Source of the DNA: Chloroflexota bacterium
Lineage (GTDB): Bacteria > Chloroflexota > Dehalococcoidia > E44-bin15
Length of the DNA stretch: 34,443 nt
Reading direction: 5' to 3'
Assembly (NCBI GenBank): GCA_030626475.1
Contig: DAOUOW010000008.1
Span: 1-34,443, forward strand
Positions within the stretch are counted from its first letter, which is position 1. Each line of letters starts with the position of its first letter. This document shows, in pieces, positions 15,351 to 22,463 of the stretch. The translations under genes and the position numbers were made by a program. The notes under the pieces are model-generated. The model saw nothing but the letters and a program-made list of their open reading frames with translations. It made no database searches and had not been told where the DNA came from.

Positions 15351-15788
15351 TTAGCTCGACTCACTCGCTTTCTTACCACTGCGCTTTTTTCTTGGCATAA
15401 ATCTAAGCACTCTAATAAAGTATGCAACCCCGATAAAATAGAACCCTATCACAAATGTAAGCGTACTTACCGCTACAAAGTAGCGACTCCACTCGAAGTT
15501 ACTCTCTTGATAGGGGCCCCAGTTAAACCCCAGCATTGGCGCAGCTATTCCGATCAAAGCAATCGAGCCAAGCACTATAGTGATCACAAAAGATATGATT
15601 CCGAGGGCTAGACAGAGGGGGATTAATTCTTTGGACTGAAAAACAGCCGCCAACCGTTGATGGGGCTCAATGGTATCTAGAATCTCCCGAAGTTCTCTAG
15701 AAGATGGACGCAGGACGACAAGTGCAATGGCAATCTGTACAGTAACGGCGGTAAAACTCAACGCTGCTACTTCTTGAATTGAGTTCAT
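15351..15788 (-). CDS. Small three-helix membrane protein of unknown function
   Basis: 145 residues. Hydrophobic segments are at about 8-26 (ALSFTAVTVQIAIALVVL), 55-85 (LIPLCLALGIISFVITIVLG and following) and 108-132 (YFVAVSTLTFVIGFYFIGVAY), with a basic C-terminal tail (RKKRSGKKASESS) that should face the cytoplasm. No family is recognised. The ATG at 15788 is chosen over a TTG two codons up because AAGGGG stands 7 nt before it. It reads in the same direction as mutS, 39 nt upstream of it, so the two may share a transcript. Confidence 0.6.
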   Translation of the reverse strand: MNSIQEVAALSFTAVTVQIAIALVVLRPSSRELREILDTIEPHQRLAAVFQSKELIPLCLALGIISFVITIVLGSIALIGIAAPMLGFNWGPYQESNFEWSRYFVAVSTLTFVIGFYFIGVAYFIRVLRFMPRKKRSGKKASESS

Positions 15789-15871
15789 AATCAATCCCCT
15801 TGTGGAGTCATCTTTTCGCTCTCGGCGTTATTCTACTAACAAACAACAGGTAAAGTAAATAGGGAGAGCAC

Positions 15872-15901
15872 TTGACACCGCAAGGCATCGTGACGTATAT
15901 T
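15872..15901 (+). promoter_or_regulatory. Sigma-70-type promoter upstream of the lipoprotein gene
   Basis: TTGACA (15872-15877) and TATATT (15896-15901) are 18 bp apart, a good match on the + strand. The predicted leader of about 85 nt contains a hairpin (AGCCGGGC / GCCTGGCT around six A residues, 15944-15965) without a T-run. Confidence 0.65.
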
Positions 15902-15992
15902 TAGCTACCTCCTGAGATTGTTCCCTGACAAAGGGACCTCGGTAGCCGGGCAAAAAAGCCTGGCTCATTGAACCGCCATAAAAAGAGGTCAA

Positions 15993-16382
15993 ATGAAAGC
16001 CAAGAAACTCATCATATTCACGCTCTTGGCCATCCTAGTGCTATCAGCCTTTGCGTGTGGCAAGGGTGGTGGAGACGAAGTTTCGCCCACGCTCTCCCTC
16101 AATGAGGCCAGGGAGCTTGCGGCAGATTACATCTATCGCCAGTTTGATGACATCCCGTGTGCTGATGGCAGGAGGGTTGGTAACGAGTTTGCCGCTGAGT
16201 GGATACAAGGTATTATATATAGTACTGAGGGCACCTGGCATGAGGGTGGTTACTGGGTACTGAACCCCGGGTATCCTTCTCAGTTCACCGTGTATGACGA
16301 GAACCTTCTGGTGGTGCCCAACGGAGGTGCTATAGACGTCCTAAATATCTTGAAGGGCTGGTCCTATGATGCCTGCCATTGA
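15993..16382 (+). CDS. Small secreted lipoprotein of unknown function
   Basis: 129 residues. A lipoprotein signal peptide is plain: MKAKK, a hydrophobic core (LIIFTLLAILVLS), then the lipobox SAFAC with the lipidated cysteine at residue 22, followed by a flexible Gly-rich spacer (GKGGGDE). The mature part (about 105 residues) begins with a helix (LNEARELAADYIYRQF) and continues with probable beta strands (GTWHEGGYWVLNPGYPSQFTVYDENLLVVPNGG), vaguely like small PepSY- or NTF2-type secreted domains, but I cannot assign it. Three further cysteines may form a disulfide. It has its own promoter and an AAGAGG ribosome site, so it is a real, monocistronic gene. Confidence 0.75.
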   Translation: MKAKKLIIFTLLAILVLSAFACGKGGGDEVSPTLSLNEARELAADYIYRQFDDIPCADGRRVGNEFAAEWIQGIIYSTEGTWHEGGYWVLNPGYPSQFTVYDENLLVVPNGGAIDVLNILKGWSYDACH

Positions 16383-16464
16383 GTCCATGAAGCTAGTTGC
16401 TGTTCAATACACGAGAGGGACAGTAGGACTCGCAGCTGGCGTGAGCGCCGAGGAAGCTGCTCCT

Positions 16465-16716
16465 TTAACGCCGAGGTCGCTGAAGCAATATACTAACAAC
16501 TATACTGGTGTTAGCGAACATAAGGCTGTGTGAATTAATTTCCCACCCCTCACCATCAGGCATTGTAGCCATGGCGTTTGGCAACTGGCCTGCAAATTCG
16601 CCGAGTGCATTAAAAAGTGATGCTCGGCTGTGCTCCTCTTCGAAATTCGGTATCCCAGAAGTTGGGTCAGGGGTAATAAATTGCATTACAACTCGGTATT
16701 CATACGGATGTTCCAT
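16465..16716 (-). CDS. Small hypothetical protein (83 aa)
   Basis: Short soluble protein, no signal peptide. It is supported by a good ribosome site (AAGGAG, 7 nt before the ATG) and by an amphipathic, non-repetitive sequence with plausible secondary structure (YEYRVVMQFITPD, then FNALGEFAGQLPNAMATMPDGEGWEINSHSLMFANTSIVVSILLQRP). The alternating pattern at the C-terminus suggests beta strands, as in small DUF proteins handling a single domain. No family recognised. It stands alone between the convergent lipoprotein gene and the glutamate-synthase-like gene, in AT-rich DNA. Confidence 0.5.
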   Translation of the reverse strand: MEHPYEYRVVMQFITPDPTSGIPNFEEEHSRASLFNALGEFAGQLPNAMATMPDGEGWEINSHSLMFANTSIVVSILLQRPRR

Positions 16717-16869
16717 GATGCTCCTTCCTAGATTGCTATCATCATATCACATGCATACTCTAAAATACTGGTAACATTCTACTCGCCTTATTTGTTGATT
16801 CTACTAAAAATCGCTCCCGACAACAATTTTTTCGCTCTTTTGCGCCTTTTCGATAGAGGCCTCGATTGA

Positions 16870-16902
16870 TAAATCTAAAGGCCCGCCAATTGGCGAGTCC
16901 CT
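16870..16902 (-). terminator. Possible terminator after the NfnB-like gene
   Basis: The palindrome CGCCAATTGGCG (16884-16895) extends by a few imperfect pairs to about 16880-16899. On the - strand it is followed by CTTTAGATTT. It begins about 20 nt after the stop of the NfnB-like gene. The tract is weak. The remainder of 16717-16879 shows no supported gene. Confidence 0.4.
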
Positions 16903-16921
16903 TTTCCTGTTAGGAATTGAA

Positions 16922-18313
16922 TTACCCTCTCAGGGTTTCGTCGATGGAGGCGGCGGCCCTTTTGCCTGCTCCCATGGCGCTGATCACGGTGGCAGCGCCA
17001 GTAACTATGTCGCCCCCGGCCCAGACACCGGGCTTGGTAGTCTTACCCGTTTCCTCATCGGCGACCACAGTGCCCCTCCTGGTTACCTCCAGGTCCTTTG
17101 TTGTTTTGGACACCAAGGGGTTGGGCGTGGTGCCCAGGGCCACAACCACAGTATCAACATCGATGGTGAACTCACTGCCGGGCTTGACGATGGGACGGCG
17201 CCTGCCGCTGTCATCGGGCTCCCCCAGCTCCATCTGGTAGCATTCCATGCCTGTCACCCAGCCCTGATCGTTGCCGAAGAACTGCTTGGGATTGGTGAGG
17301 AGCTTGAATATGATGCCCTCCTCCTTAGCATTCTCCTTCTCCTCCAATCGTGCTGGCATCTCAGCCTCGGAGCGGCGATAAACGATATAGACCTCCTCGG
17401 CGCCAAGCCTCAAGGAGCATCTGGCGCCATCCATGGCCACATTGCCAGCACCTATCACCGCCACCCTCCGCCCTGCCTTGATCGGGGTATCGTATTCAGG
17501 GAAGAGATAGGCCTTCATCAGGTTGGTTCGGGTGAGGAACTCGTTGGCGGAGTAAATGCCGTTGAGGTTCTCACCGGGAATGTTCAGGAACATGGGCGCT
17601 CCCGCCCCAATGCCGAGAAAAACCGCATTATAGCCGTTCCCCAGGAGGTCGTCCACGGTAAATGTCTTGCCCACCACAGAATCGAGCCTGACCTCCACCC
17701 CCAGCGACCTGACGTAGTCCACCTCGGTCTGGACGATGTGCTTGGGCATCCTGAACTCCGGTATGCCATACATCAGCACGCCGCCAGCTATATGGAGGGC
17801 CTCAAAGATGGTGACCTCATGCCCCAGCTTGGCCAGGTCGGCGGCTGCGGTGAGCCCCGCCGGCCCCGAGCCCACTACTGCGATCCGCCTTCCCGTGGGC
17901 TTAGCGATCTCGGGCTTTTCCATCTCTCCCTGAGCCAGCTCCCAGTCGGCGACATAGCGCTCCAGGCGACCGATGGCTATAGGAGCGCCCTTCTTGGCCA
18001 AGGAGCATGTTTCTTCACACTGGGTCTCCTGGGGGCAGACCCGCCCGCAAATGCCGGGAAGGCTGTTCTTGCTCTTCAGGATTCGCACTGCATCCCTCAT
18101 GTTGCCCTGGCGCACAGCATCGATGAATTCAGGAATATCCACCTCCACCGGGCAGCCATCAACGCAGGCTCGCTTAGGGCATAGAATGCAACGGCTGGCC
18201 TCAGCCAGCGCCATCTCCGCAGTATATCCCAGGGCTACCTCATTGAAATTCTTAGCCCGCACCAAGGGCTCTTGCTTGGGCATTGATATCCGATTTAGAT
18301 CCAATTTGGGCAT
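16922..18313 (-). CDS. NfnB/SudA/GltD-like NAD(P)H flavoprotein, large subunit
   Basis: 463-residue pyridine-nucleotide-disulfide oxidoreductase of the glutamate-synthase-small-subunit type. N-terminal cysteine-rich domain with two cluster motifs (CILCPKRACVDGCPV and CGRVCPQETQCEETC), expected to bind two [4Fe-4S] clusters; then an FAD-binding GxGxxG segment (VVGSGPAGLTAAADLA), an NADP-binding one (VIGAGNVAMDGARCSLRLG) and the YRRSEAEMPA motif. It starts 4 nt after the stop of the PyrK-like partner, so the two form a complex. Known pairs of this type are NfnAB (ferredoxin-dependent transhydrogenase, electron bifurcating) and SudAB (sulfide dehydrogenase). No large glutamate synthase subunit is nearby, which argues against GltD. 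Assignment between Nfn and Sud cannot be made from sequence alone. Confidence 0.88.
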   Translation of the reverse strand: MPKLDLNRISMPKQEPLVRAKNFNEVALGYTAEMALAEASRCILCPKRACVDGCPVEVDIPEFIDAVRQGNMRDAVRILKSKNSLPGICGRVCPQETQCEETCSLAKKGAPIAIGRLERYVADWELAQGEMEKPEIAKPTGRRIAVVGSGPAGLTAAADLAKLGHEVTIFEALHIAGGVLMYGIPEFRMPKHIVQTEVDYVRSLGVEVRLDSVVGKTFTVDDLLGNGYNAVFLGIGAGAPMFLNIPGENLNGIYSANEFLTRTNLMKAYLFPEYDTPIKAGRRVAVIGAGNVAMDGARCSLRLGAEEVYIVYRRSEAEMPARLEEKENAKEEGIIFKLLTNPKQFFGNDQGWVTGMECYQMELGEPDDSGRRRPIVKPGSEFTIDVDTVVVALGTTPNPLVSKTTKDLEVTRRGTVVADEETGKTTKPGVWAGGDIVTGAATVISAMGAGKRAAASIDETLRG

Positions 18314-18317
18314 GGTC

Positions 18318-19166
18318 CTATTTCTCGCTTCCAGACTTACTTAGTTGCTCCCACATCTCCAGGGAGCGCTTTTCCTCGTCGAGGTAAATCCTCTGCCGAG
18401 CGAAGAGCAGGTCCCAGTCCACCTGGTGGCCATCGAAATCGGGGCCGTCAACGCAGGTGAACTTGGTTTCGCCACCCACTTCTACCCGACAGCAGCCACA
18501 CATCCCGGTGCCATCTACCATGATTGGGTTCAGGCTGACAATGGTCTTGACCCCAAATGGCTGGGTAGTCAGGGAGCAGAACTTCATCATCACCGTGGGA
18601 CCGATGGCGATGACCCGATCGATCTTCTCATTGCTTTCCAGCAGCTCCTTGAGCGGCTCGGTGACCACCCCCTTGCGGGCGTAGGAGCCATCATCGGTGG
18701 TGACTATCAGGCTATCGCTAACGCTGCCCAGGCGGTCCTCCCAGAACAAGAGGTCCTTGTTCCTTGCCCCCATAATGGAGATCACTTTATTACCCGCCTC
18801 CTTCAGGGCACGGGCGATGGGCACTATGGTGGCCACGGCAAACCCTCCCCCGACACAGACCACGGTGCCGAATTTCTCGATGTGGGTCGGCAGTCCCAAA
18901 GGACCGGCAAAGGTGGGAATGTAGTCGCCAGCCTCAAGTTGAGCCAGCTTCCTTGTTGTCGCCCCCACCGCCATGACGACGATGGTGATGCTTCCCTCCT
19001 CGCGATCCCAGTCGGCGATGGTGAGCGGGATGCGCTCGCCCTTCTCATCCACCCTTACGATAACGAACTGCCCTGCTTGAGCCTTGCTGGCGACCGCAGG
19101 CGCCTCGATCTTGAAAAGATGGATGCTGGGCACCAGGTCTTCCCTCAGCAGTATCTTATACATCAT
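18318..19166 (-). CDS. NfnA/SudB-like FAD/[2Fe-2S] subunit (PyrK/ferredoxin reductase family)
   Basis: 282 residues. FAD-binding ferredoxin-reductase-like domain (IPLTIADWD, then GPLGLPTHIEKFG), NAD-binding segment (VVCVGGGFAVATIVPIARAL) and a [2Fe-2S] motif near the C-terminus (GTGMCGCCRVEVGGETKFTCVDG), arranged as in NfnA, SudB and PyrK. No pyrD gene is adjacent, so it is not a dihydroorotate dehydrogenase subunit. Preceded by AAAGGAG; a second ATG three bases downstream has more usual spacing and may be the real start. With the flavoprotein encoded just after it, this subunit would couple NADH to ferredoxin and NADP(H), useful for an organism with a ferredoxin-linked Wood-Ljungdahl pathway. 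Confidence 0.87.
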   Translation of the reverse strand: MMYKILLREDLVPSIHLFKIEAPAVASKAQAGQFVIVRVDEKGERIPLTIADWDREEGSITIVVMAVGATTRKLAQLEAGDYIPTFAGPLGLPTHIEKFGTVVCVGGGFAVATIVPIARALKEAGNKVISIMGARNKDLLFWEDRLGSVSDSLIVTTDDGSYARKGVVTEPLKELLESNEKIDRVIAIGPTVMMKFCSLTTQPFGVKTIVSLNPIMVDGTGMCGCCRVEVGGETKFTCVDGPDFDGHQVDWDLLFARQRIYLDEEKRSLEMWEQLSKSGSEK

Positions 19167-19182
19167 TCACTCCTTTTGCGGG

Positions 19183-19234
19183 CAAAAAGAGGAGCAGCAG
19201 TATTTGTCGTGAGGGAAACTTCAAACTGCTGCTC
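19183..19234 (-). terminator. Stem-loop terminator after the FAD oxidoreductase gene
   Basis: GAGCAGCAGT (19192-19201) pairs perfectly with ACTGCTGCTC (19225-19234) over 10 bp with a 23-nt loop. Read on the - strand it is followed within 4 nt by a TTTTT run. It lies 55 nt after the stop of the FAD gene and before the NfnA-like start, separating the two units. The large loop makes an additional regulatory role possible. Confidence 0.6.
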
Positions 19235-19288
19235 TTTCATAACCAAAGAAAGAATCGTGATTTTTATAACAATCCCTCATTAATCATA

Positions 19289-20602
19289 CTACGAAGCACC
19301 AGGAAATTCAACCTCGCCGGTAACGATTCTGCTTATCTTGAGCCCCAGCCCTACGCTATAATTCATCCCTCTATCTTCGGGATATATCTGGGTAGTGTTC
19401 GCAAGATAAAGACGGGAAATCGGCGTCTGATGCTCAGGGATGCGGGAGGAATAGTCTTTAGTTATGATGGGTTGCCCTGCTTCCTCCCGGAAGAGATGGC
19501 GCTCTTCGATCCAGCTGGCGTCAAACTCGGGATTGATTTTTCGAAGGTGAGGCAGATAGTGGTCAAGAAGCCCGTTGGCGTCTAATTGATAGAGAGGGCT
19601 GTCCTTGGCCACATAGTTAGAGAGATAAACAATTCGCTTGCCCCCGTAGTTATCTGCAGCAACGAAGTTGGTATGCTCAATAACGGCGACAAAAGGGATA
19701 GCGGGGTCGCTGATATTGAGCCAGTAGATATGGGAAAGGGGCTTCTTCAGCGTCAGGACGAGGCAGATCGCCGCCTGATAGCATACCCCCTCCAGCTTGG
19801 CAGCGTAGTCCGCTGGCATCTGGGGCACCATGTTGAGGAAGGCGGGCGAGGGGACGGTAGCCACAATGGCATCGAAGGGGTGCACCCGCTCTCCCACCTC
19901 AAGCCCAACCGCTTTTTCATCCTGGACCACGATTTTACTGACCGGCGATGAGGTGTAAATCCTTCCCCCAGCGTCAAGGATTCGCTCTTGCAGGGCATCG
20001 ACCATAACCCCAAAGCTCCCCTGAAGATAGCCAAGGCGTTCCTTGCCTTTGGCCCGTGATCCCAGGCGCAGGTGCACCTTGCCCCAGAGCCAAACCATGC
20101 TGATCTCATCGGAGCTGGCCCCAAACTTGCCCTTTAGTAGTGGCCCCCAGACTACCTCGTAATTGTGCCTCCCCGTGTACTTAGTAATCCACCCTTGGGC
20201 GGTTATCCCCTCAAGGTGAGGCCAGTTTTTATAGCGCCTGAGATAGAGCGAAACGAGCCCCAGCCGCGCTCGGTCAATCAGGCTTACCGGCCTGAATTTA
20301 AGGAGGTGCCAGGGGGTGCCAAAATCATATATCCTCCCCTGGTGCAGGAAGCCGACTCTGGAGTCCAGCCACACCAGCTTTTGGCTTAGCCCCAGCTCAT
20401 CGACCAGCCGTATTATGTCAACATCGCTGCTGAAGATATGGTGGTAGAACCTTTCCAGGCGTTCTCCCCCCACCTCGAAGGTAGCCACCTGACCACCAAG
20501 CTCAGCCTCTTTTTCGAACACCGCCACTTGATGCCCTTTTTTGCTCAGTTCGTAGGCTGCACTTAGCCCTGCTAGCCCGCCGCCAATTATGCCGATGTTC
20601 AT
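19289..20602 (-). CDS. FAD-dependent oxidoreductase, protoporphyrinogen-oxidase / amine-oxidase type
   Basis: 437 residues. N-terminal FAD-binding motif GIIGGGLAGLSAAYEL with the acidic residue FEKE at the end of the second strand and the GG motif (ELGGQVATFEVGG), followed by a mixed substrate domain and a C-terminal FAD segment (LYLANTTQIYPEDRGMNYSVGLG). This is the family containing protoporphyrinogen oxidase, carotenoid desaturases and UDP-galactopyranose mutase-like enzymes; the substrate cannot be told. The ATG at 20602 is taken because GAAAGG stands about 10 nt upstream. The next genes upstream on the strand are two large membrane proteins of the Agl23/DUF2298 type, 52 nt away, so a role in envelope glycan or lipid metabolism is conceivable but unproven. 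Confidence 0.82.
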   Translation of the reverse strand: MNIGIIGGGLAGLSAAYELSKKGHQVAVFEKEAELGGQVATFEVGGERLERFYHHIFSSDVDIIRLVDELGLSQKLVWLDSRVGFLHQGRIYDFGTPWHLLKFRPVSLIDRARLGLVSLYLRRYKNWPHLEGITAQGWITKYTGRHNYEVVWGPLLKGKFGASSDEISMVWLWGKVHLRLGSRAKGKERLGYLQGSFGVMVDALQERILDAGGRIYTSSPVSKIVVQDEKAVGLEVGERVHPFDAIVATVPSPAFLNMVPQMPADYAAKLEGVCYQAAICLVLTLKKPLSHIYWLNISDPAIPFVAVIEHTNFVAADNYGGKRIVYLSNYVAKDSPLYQLDANGLLDHYLPHLRKINPEFDASWIEERHLFREEAGQPIITKDYSSRIPEHQTPISRLYLANTTQIYPEDRGMNYSVGLGLKISRIVTGEVEFPGAS

Positions 20603-20654
20603 CCCCACCCTACCTTTCTCTGGACATTATAGTTTAGGAGGATATAGGCTGCAA

Positions 20655-22463
20655 TCAGGGACTGCCCTCAGGGAAGTAGGCGATGCCCTCGGTGGACCAG
20701 TAGGGACCCGAGGTCTCCCGCTCAAGGAAGTAATCCCACCACATCCTCCAGCTATCGGAGTCAAAGAAGCAGTATTCCCTGTATTCCTCAGGAAACCACA
20801 AACGGTGGCGAAATTCTTGCCCTTCACCATATTCCCCCAGATAGGGCTGGACAGCCTGCTCATTGCCGGCGCTGAGGAGGAGGACCGTGCCTCGAGGGGG
20901 ACGATCGATGGCAGAAAGGTTGGGATAATCAACATTCTTATAATCCCTGAGATACCAATGCCAGGGCCAGGTAAGGGGGGAATCAACCGTGACCCTTAGC
21001 TCCTTTCCCTCTCCCCTTTCCTCAGCCAGCGCCTCGATCTGGTCCATGATCTGGGGCACGTCTGAGGATATCCCGGCATAGACCAGCATCTGGGGAGGCT
21101 CATCGCCCTGCTCGTAGCTTGCCTGAAGGGCAACATTGGCGCTGAAGGAAAAGAGGAACAGGATGGTGGTGATGCTGACTCCGACCGCGAAGACGAAGAG
21201 CAGGAGAATACGCGTGGAGGGCTGCGTGGTGAAGGGCCATGCCCTTGCCCCTTTCCAAGCGAAGGAGCGGAAAACTCGGCCTAAGAACATCCCCCCGAGG
21301 AGAATGATGGGGAGCGCCATATGGAGGGAAAGCCAGGGCATCTTCTCCCCAAACGAGGAATAGATAATGAGGCTCAGCACTGTCCAGTAGATCAGGAACC
21401 AGGAGAAGAGGCTCCGCTTCATCAAAAAGTAGATGGCGCCGATAGTGGCCAGGAGCAAGGGCAGAAACTCGTACCAGGATAGAAGGAGGGGATAGTAATA
21501 CCAGGGTTGTTCCCCTCTGGCCACATCCTGCTGAGCGATCCAGTAATCCATTGCGTTCCACATGCCGCTGCCAAAGCCGAAGATATGGGTGAAGAAGGTG
21601 GTATAGAAAAGGGCGAAAATGCCATAGAAAATAAGGGCGCTCAAGAGCCAGCGGCGCACGTTCCAGCGGAGCCCGATGGCTGCTGAGACGACGAACAGCA
21701 GCACCACGGTAAGCACCTTGGGCCAGAGAACCCCGGGGGAGATGTCCACCCCTGGGATTAGCTCAATGGCTGCAGCAAATAGCGGCAGCGCCAGGGTGCT
21801 AAGCAGGATCAGATATTCAGCGGGGGCCGAGAGGTTGTGGAGGTCGAATCCCCTTCCGACCCTGGATAGTAGCCCCCTGGCGGAGACAATGAGCAGGAAG
21901 GTGGCGAAGATGAACACAGTGATATAGCTAACCTCCTTGGTGCAGAAGCCGAGGCTCAAGGCAGCAGCGCTGAAATAGAGGTATCTTGCCTTTCTCTGCT
22001 CAAAATAACGCCACATGAATATGACCAAAAGGAGTGTCCAGAAGGCGATGTATATATCGTTTCTGGCATAGCGGCTGAAGTAGAGCAGCGTTGGAGAGAA
22101 GGCGAGGAGGATTGCCACCGCCAGGCTGCCCCAGCGACCAAGTTGCCGACGCAGGAAGTAGGGAAGCACCACCAGGGCGGTGCCAAAGAGGGCAGGGAGA
22201 AGGCGCGCTGTGAAGTCGCTATCGCTAAAGAGGGAGAAACTGAGGGCGGTGCCAAAGAACTGGAACGGGCCGTGCATCATGGGCATATGCTCATAGCCCT
22301 GCCCCTGATAAAGACGCCAGGAATATAAGGCATGCAGGCTCTCATCGTGAGTGATAGCAGCCGAGCCCAAGTCCCAGAGGCGCATCCCGAGGGCGATCGC
22401 CGCCAGCAGGAGATAGGGGGCCATTTCCCAATCGAGGCGAAAAGAGCGCAGACGCCTAACCAC
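20655..22463 (-). CDS. Agl23-type (TIGR03663) membrane protein, GT39-like glycosyltransferase fold
   Basis: 602 residues with about 11-12 hydrophobic helices in the first 430 residues and a soluble C-terminal domain of about 150 residues. The N-terminal loop (GSAAITHDESLHALYSWRLYQG) carries the acidic DE pair of the PMT/GT39/GT-C class. MMHGPFQFFGTALSF and YFSRYARNDIYIAFW match the TIGR03663 family, named from the archaeal flippase-associated protein Agl23. It likely handles lipid-linked sugars on the outer side of the membrane. GTG start, overlapping the DUF2298 stop by one base (TAGTG) after a GGGAGG site, so the two are translationally coupled. The combination of TIGR03662 and TIGR03663 is known from Chloroflexota and archaea. 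Confidence 0.85.
   Translation of the reverse strand: MVRRLRSFRLDWEMAPYLLLAAIALGMRLWDLGSAAITHDESLHALYSWRLYQGQGYEHMPMMHGPFQFFGTALSFSLFSDSDFTARLLPALFGTALVVLPYFLRRQLGRWGSLAVAILLAFSPTLLYFSRYARNDIYIAFWTLLLVIFMWRYFEQRKARYLYFSAAALSLGFCTKEVSYITVFIFATFLLIVSARGLLSRVGRGFDLHNLSAPAEYLILLSTLALPLFAAAIELIPGVDISPGVLWPKVLTVVLLFVVSAAIGLRWNVRRWLLSALIFYGIFALFYTTFFTHIFGFGSGMWNAMDYWIAQQDVARGEQPWYYYPLLLSWYEFLPLLLATIGAIYFLMKRSLFSWFLIYWTVLSLIIYSSFGEKMPWLSLHMALPIILLGGMFLGRVFRSFAWKGARAWPFTTQPSTRILLLFVFAVGVSITTILFLFSFSANVALQASYEQGDEPPQMLVYAGISSDVPQIMDQIEALAEERGEGKELRVTVDSPLTWPWHWYLRDYKNVDYPNLSAIDRPPRGTVLLLSAGNEQAVQPYLGEYGEGQEFRHRLWFPEEYREYCFFDSDSWRMWWDYFLERETSGPYWSTEGIAYFPEGSP

Noticed and set aside
18345-19283. 312-codon open frame on the + strand opposite the NfnA-like gene
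   Set aside because: Antisense shadow of the flavoprotein gene; His/Asp-rich low-plausibility sequence.
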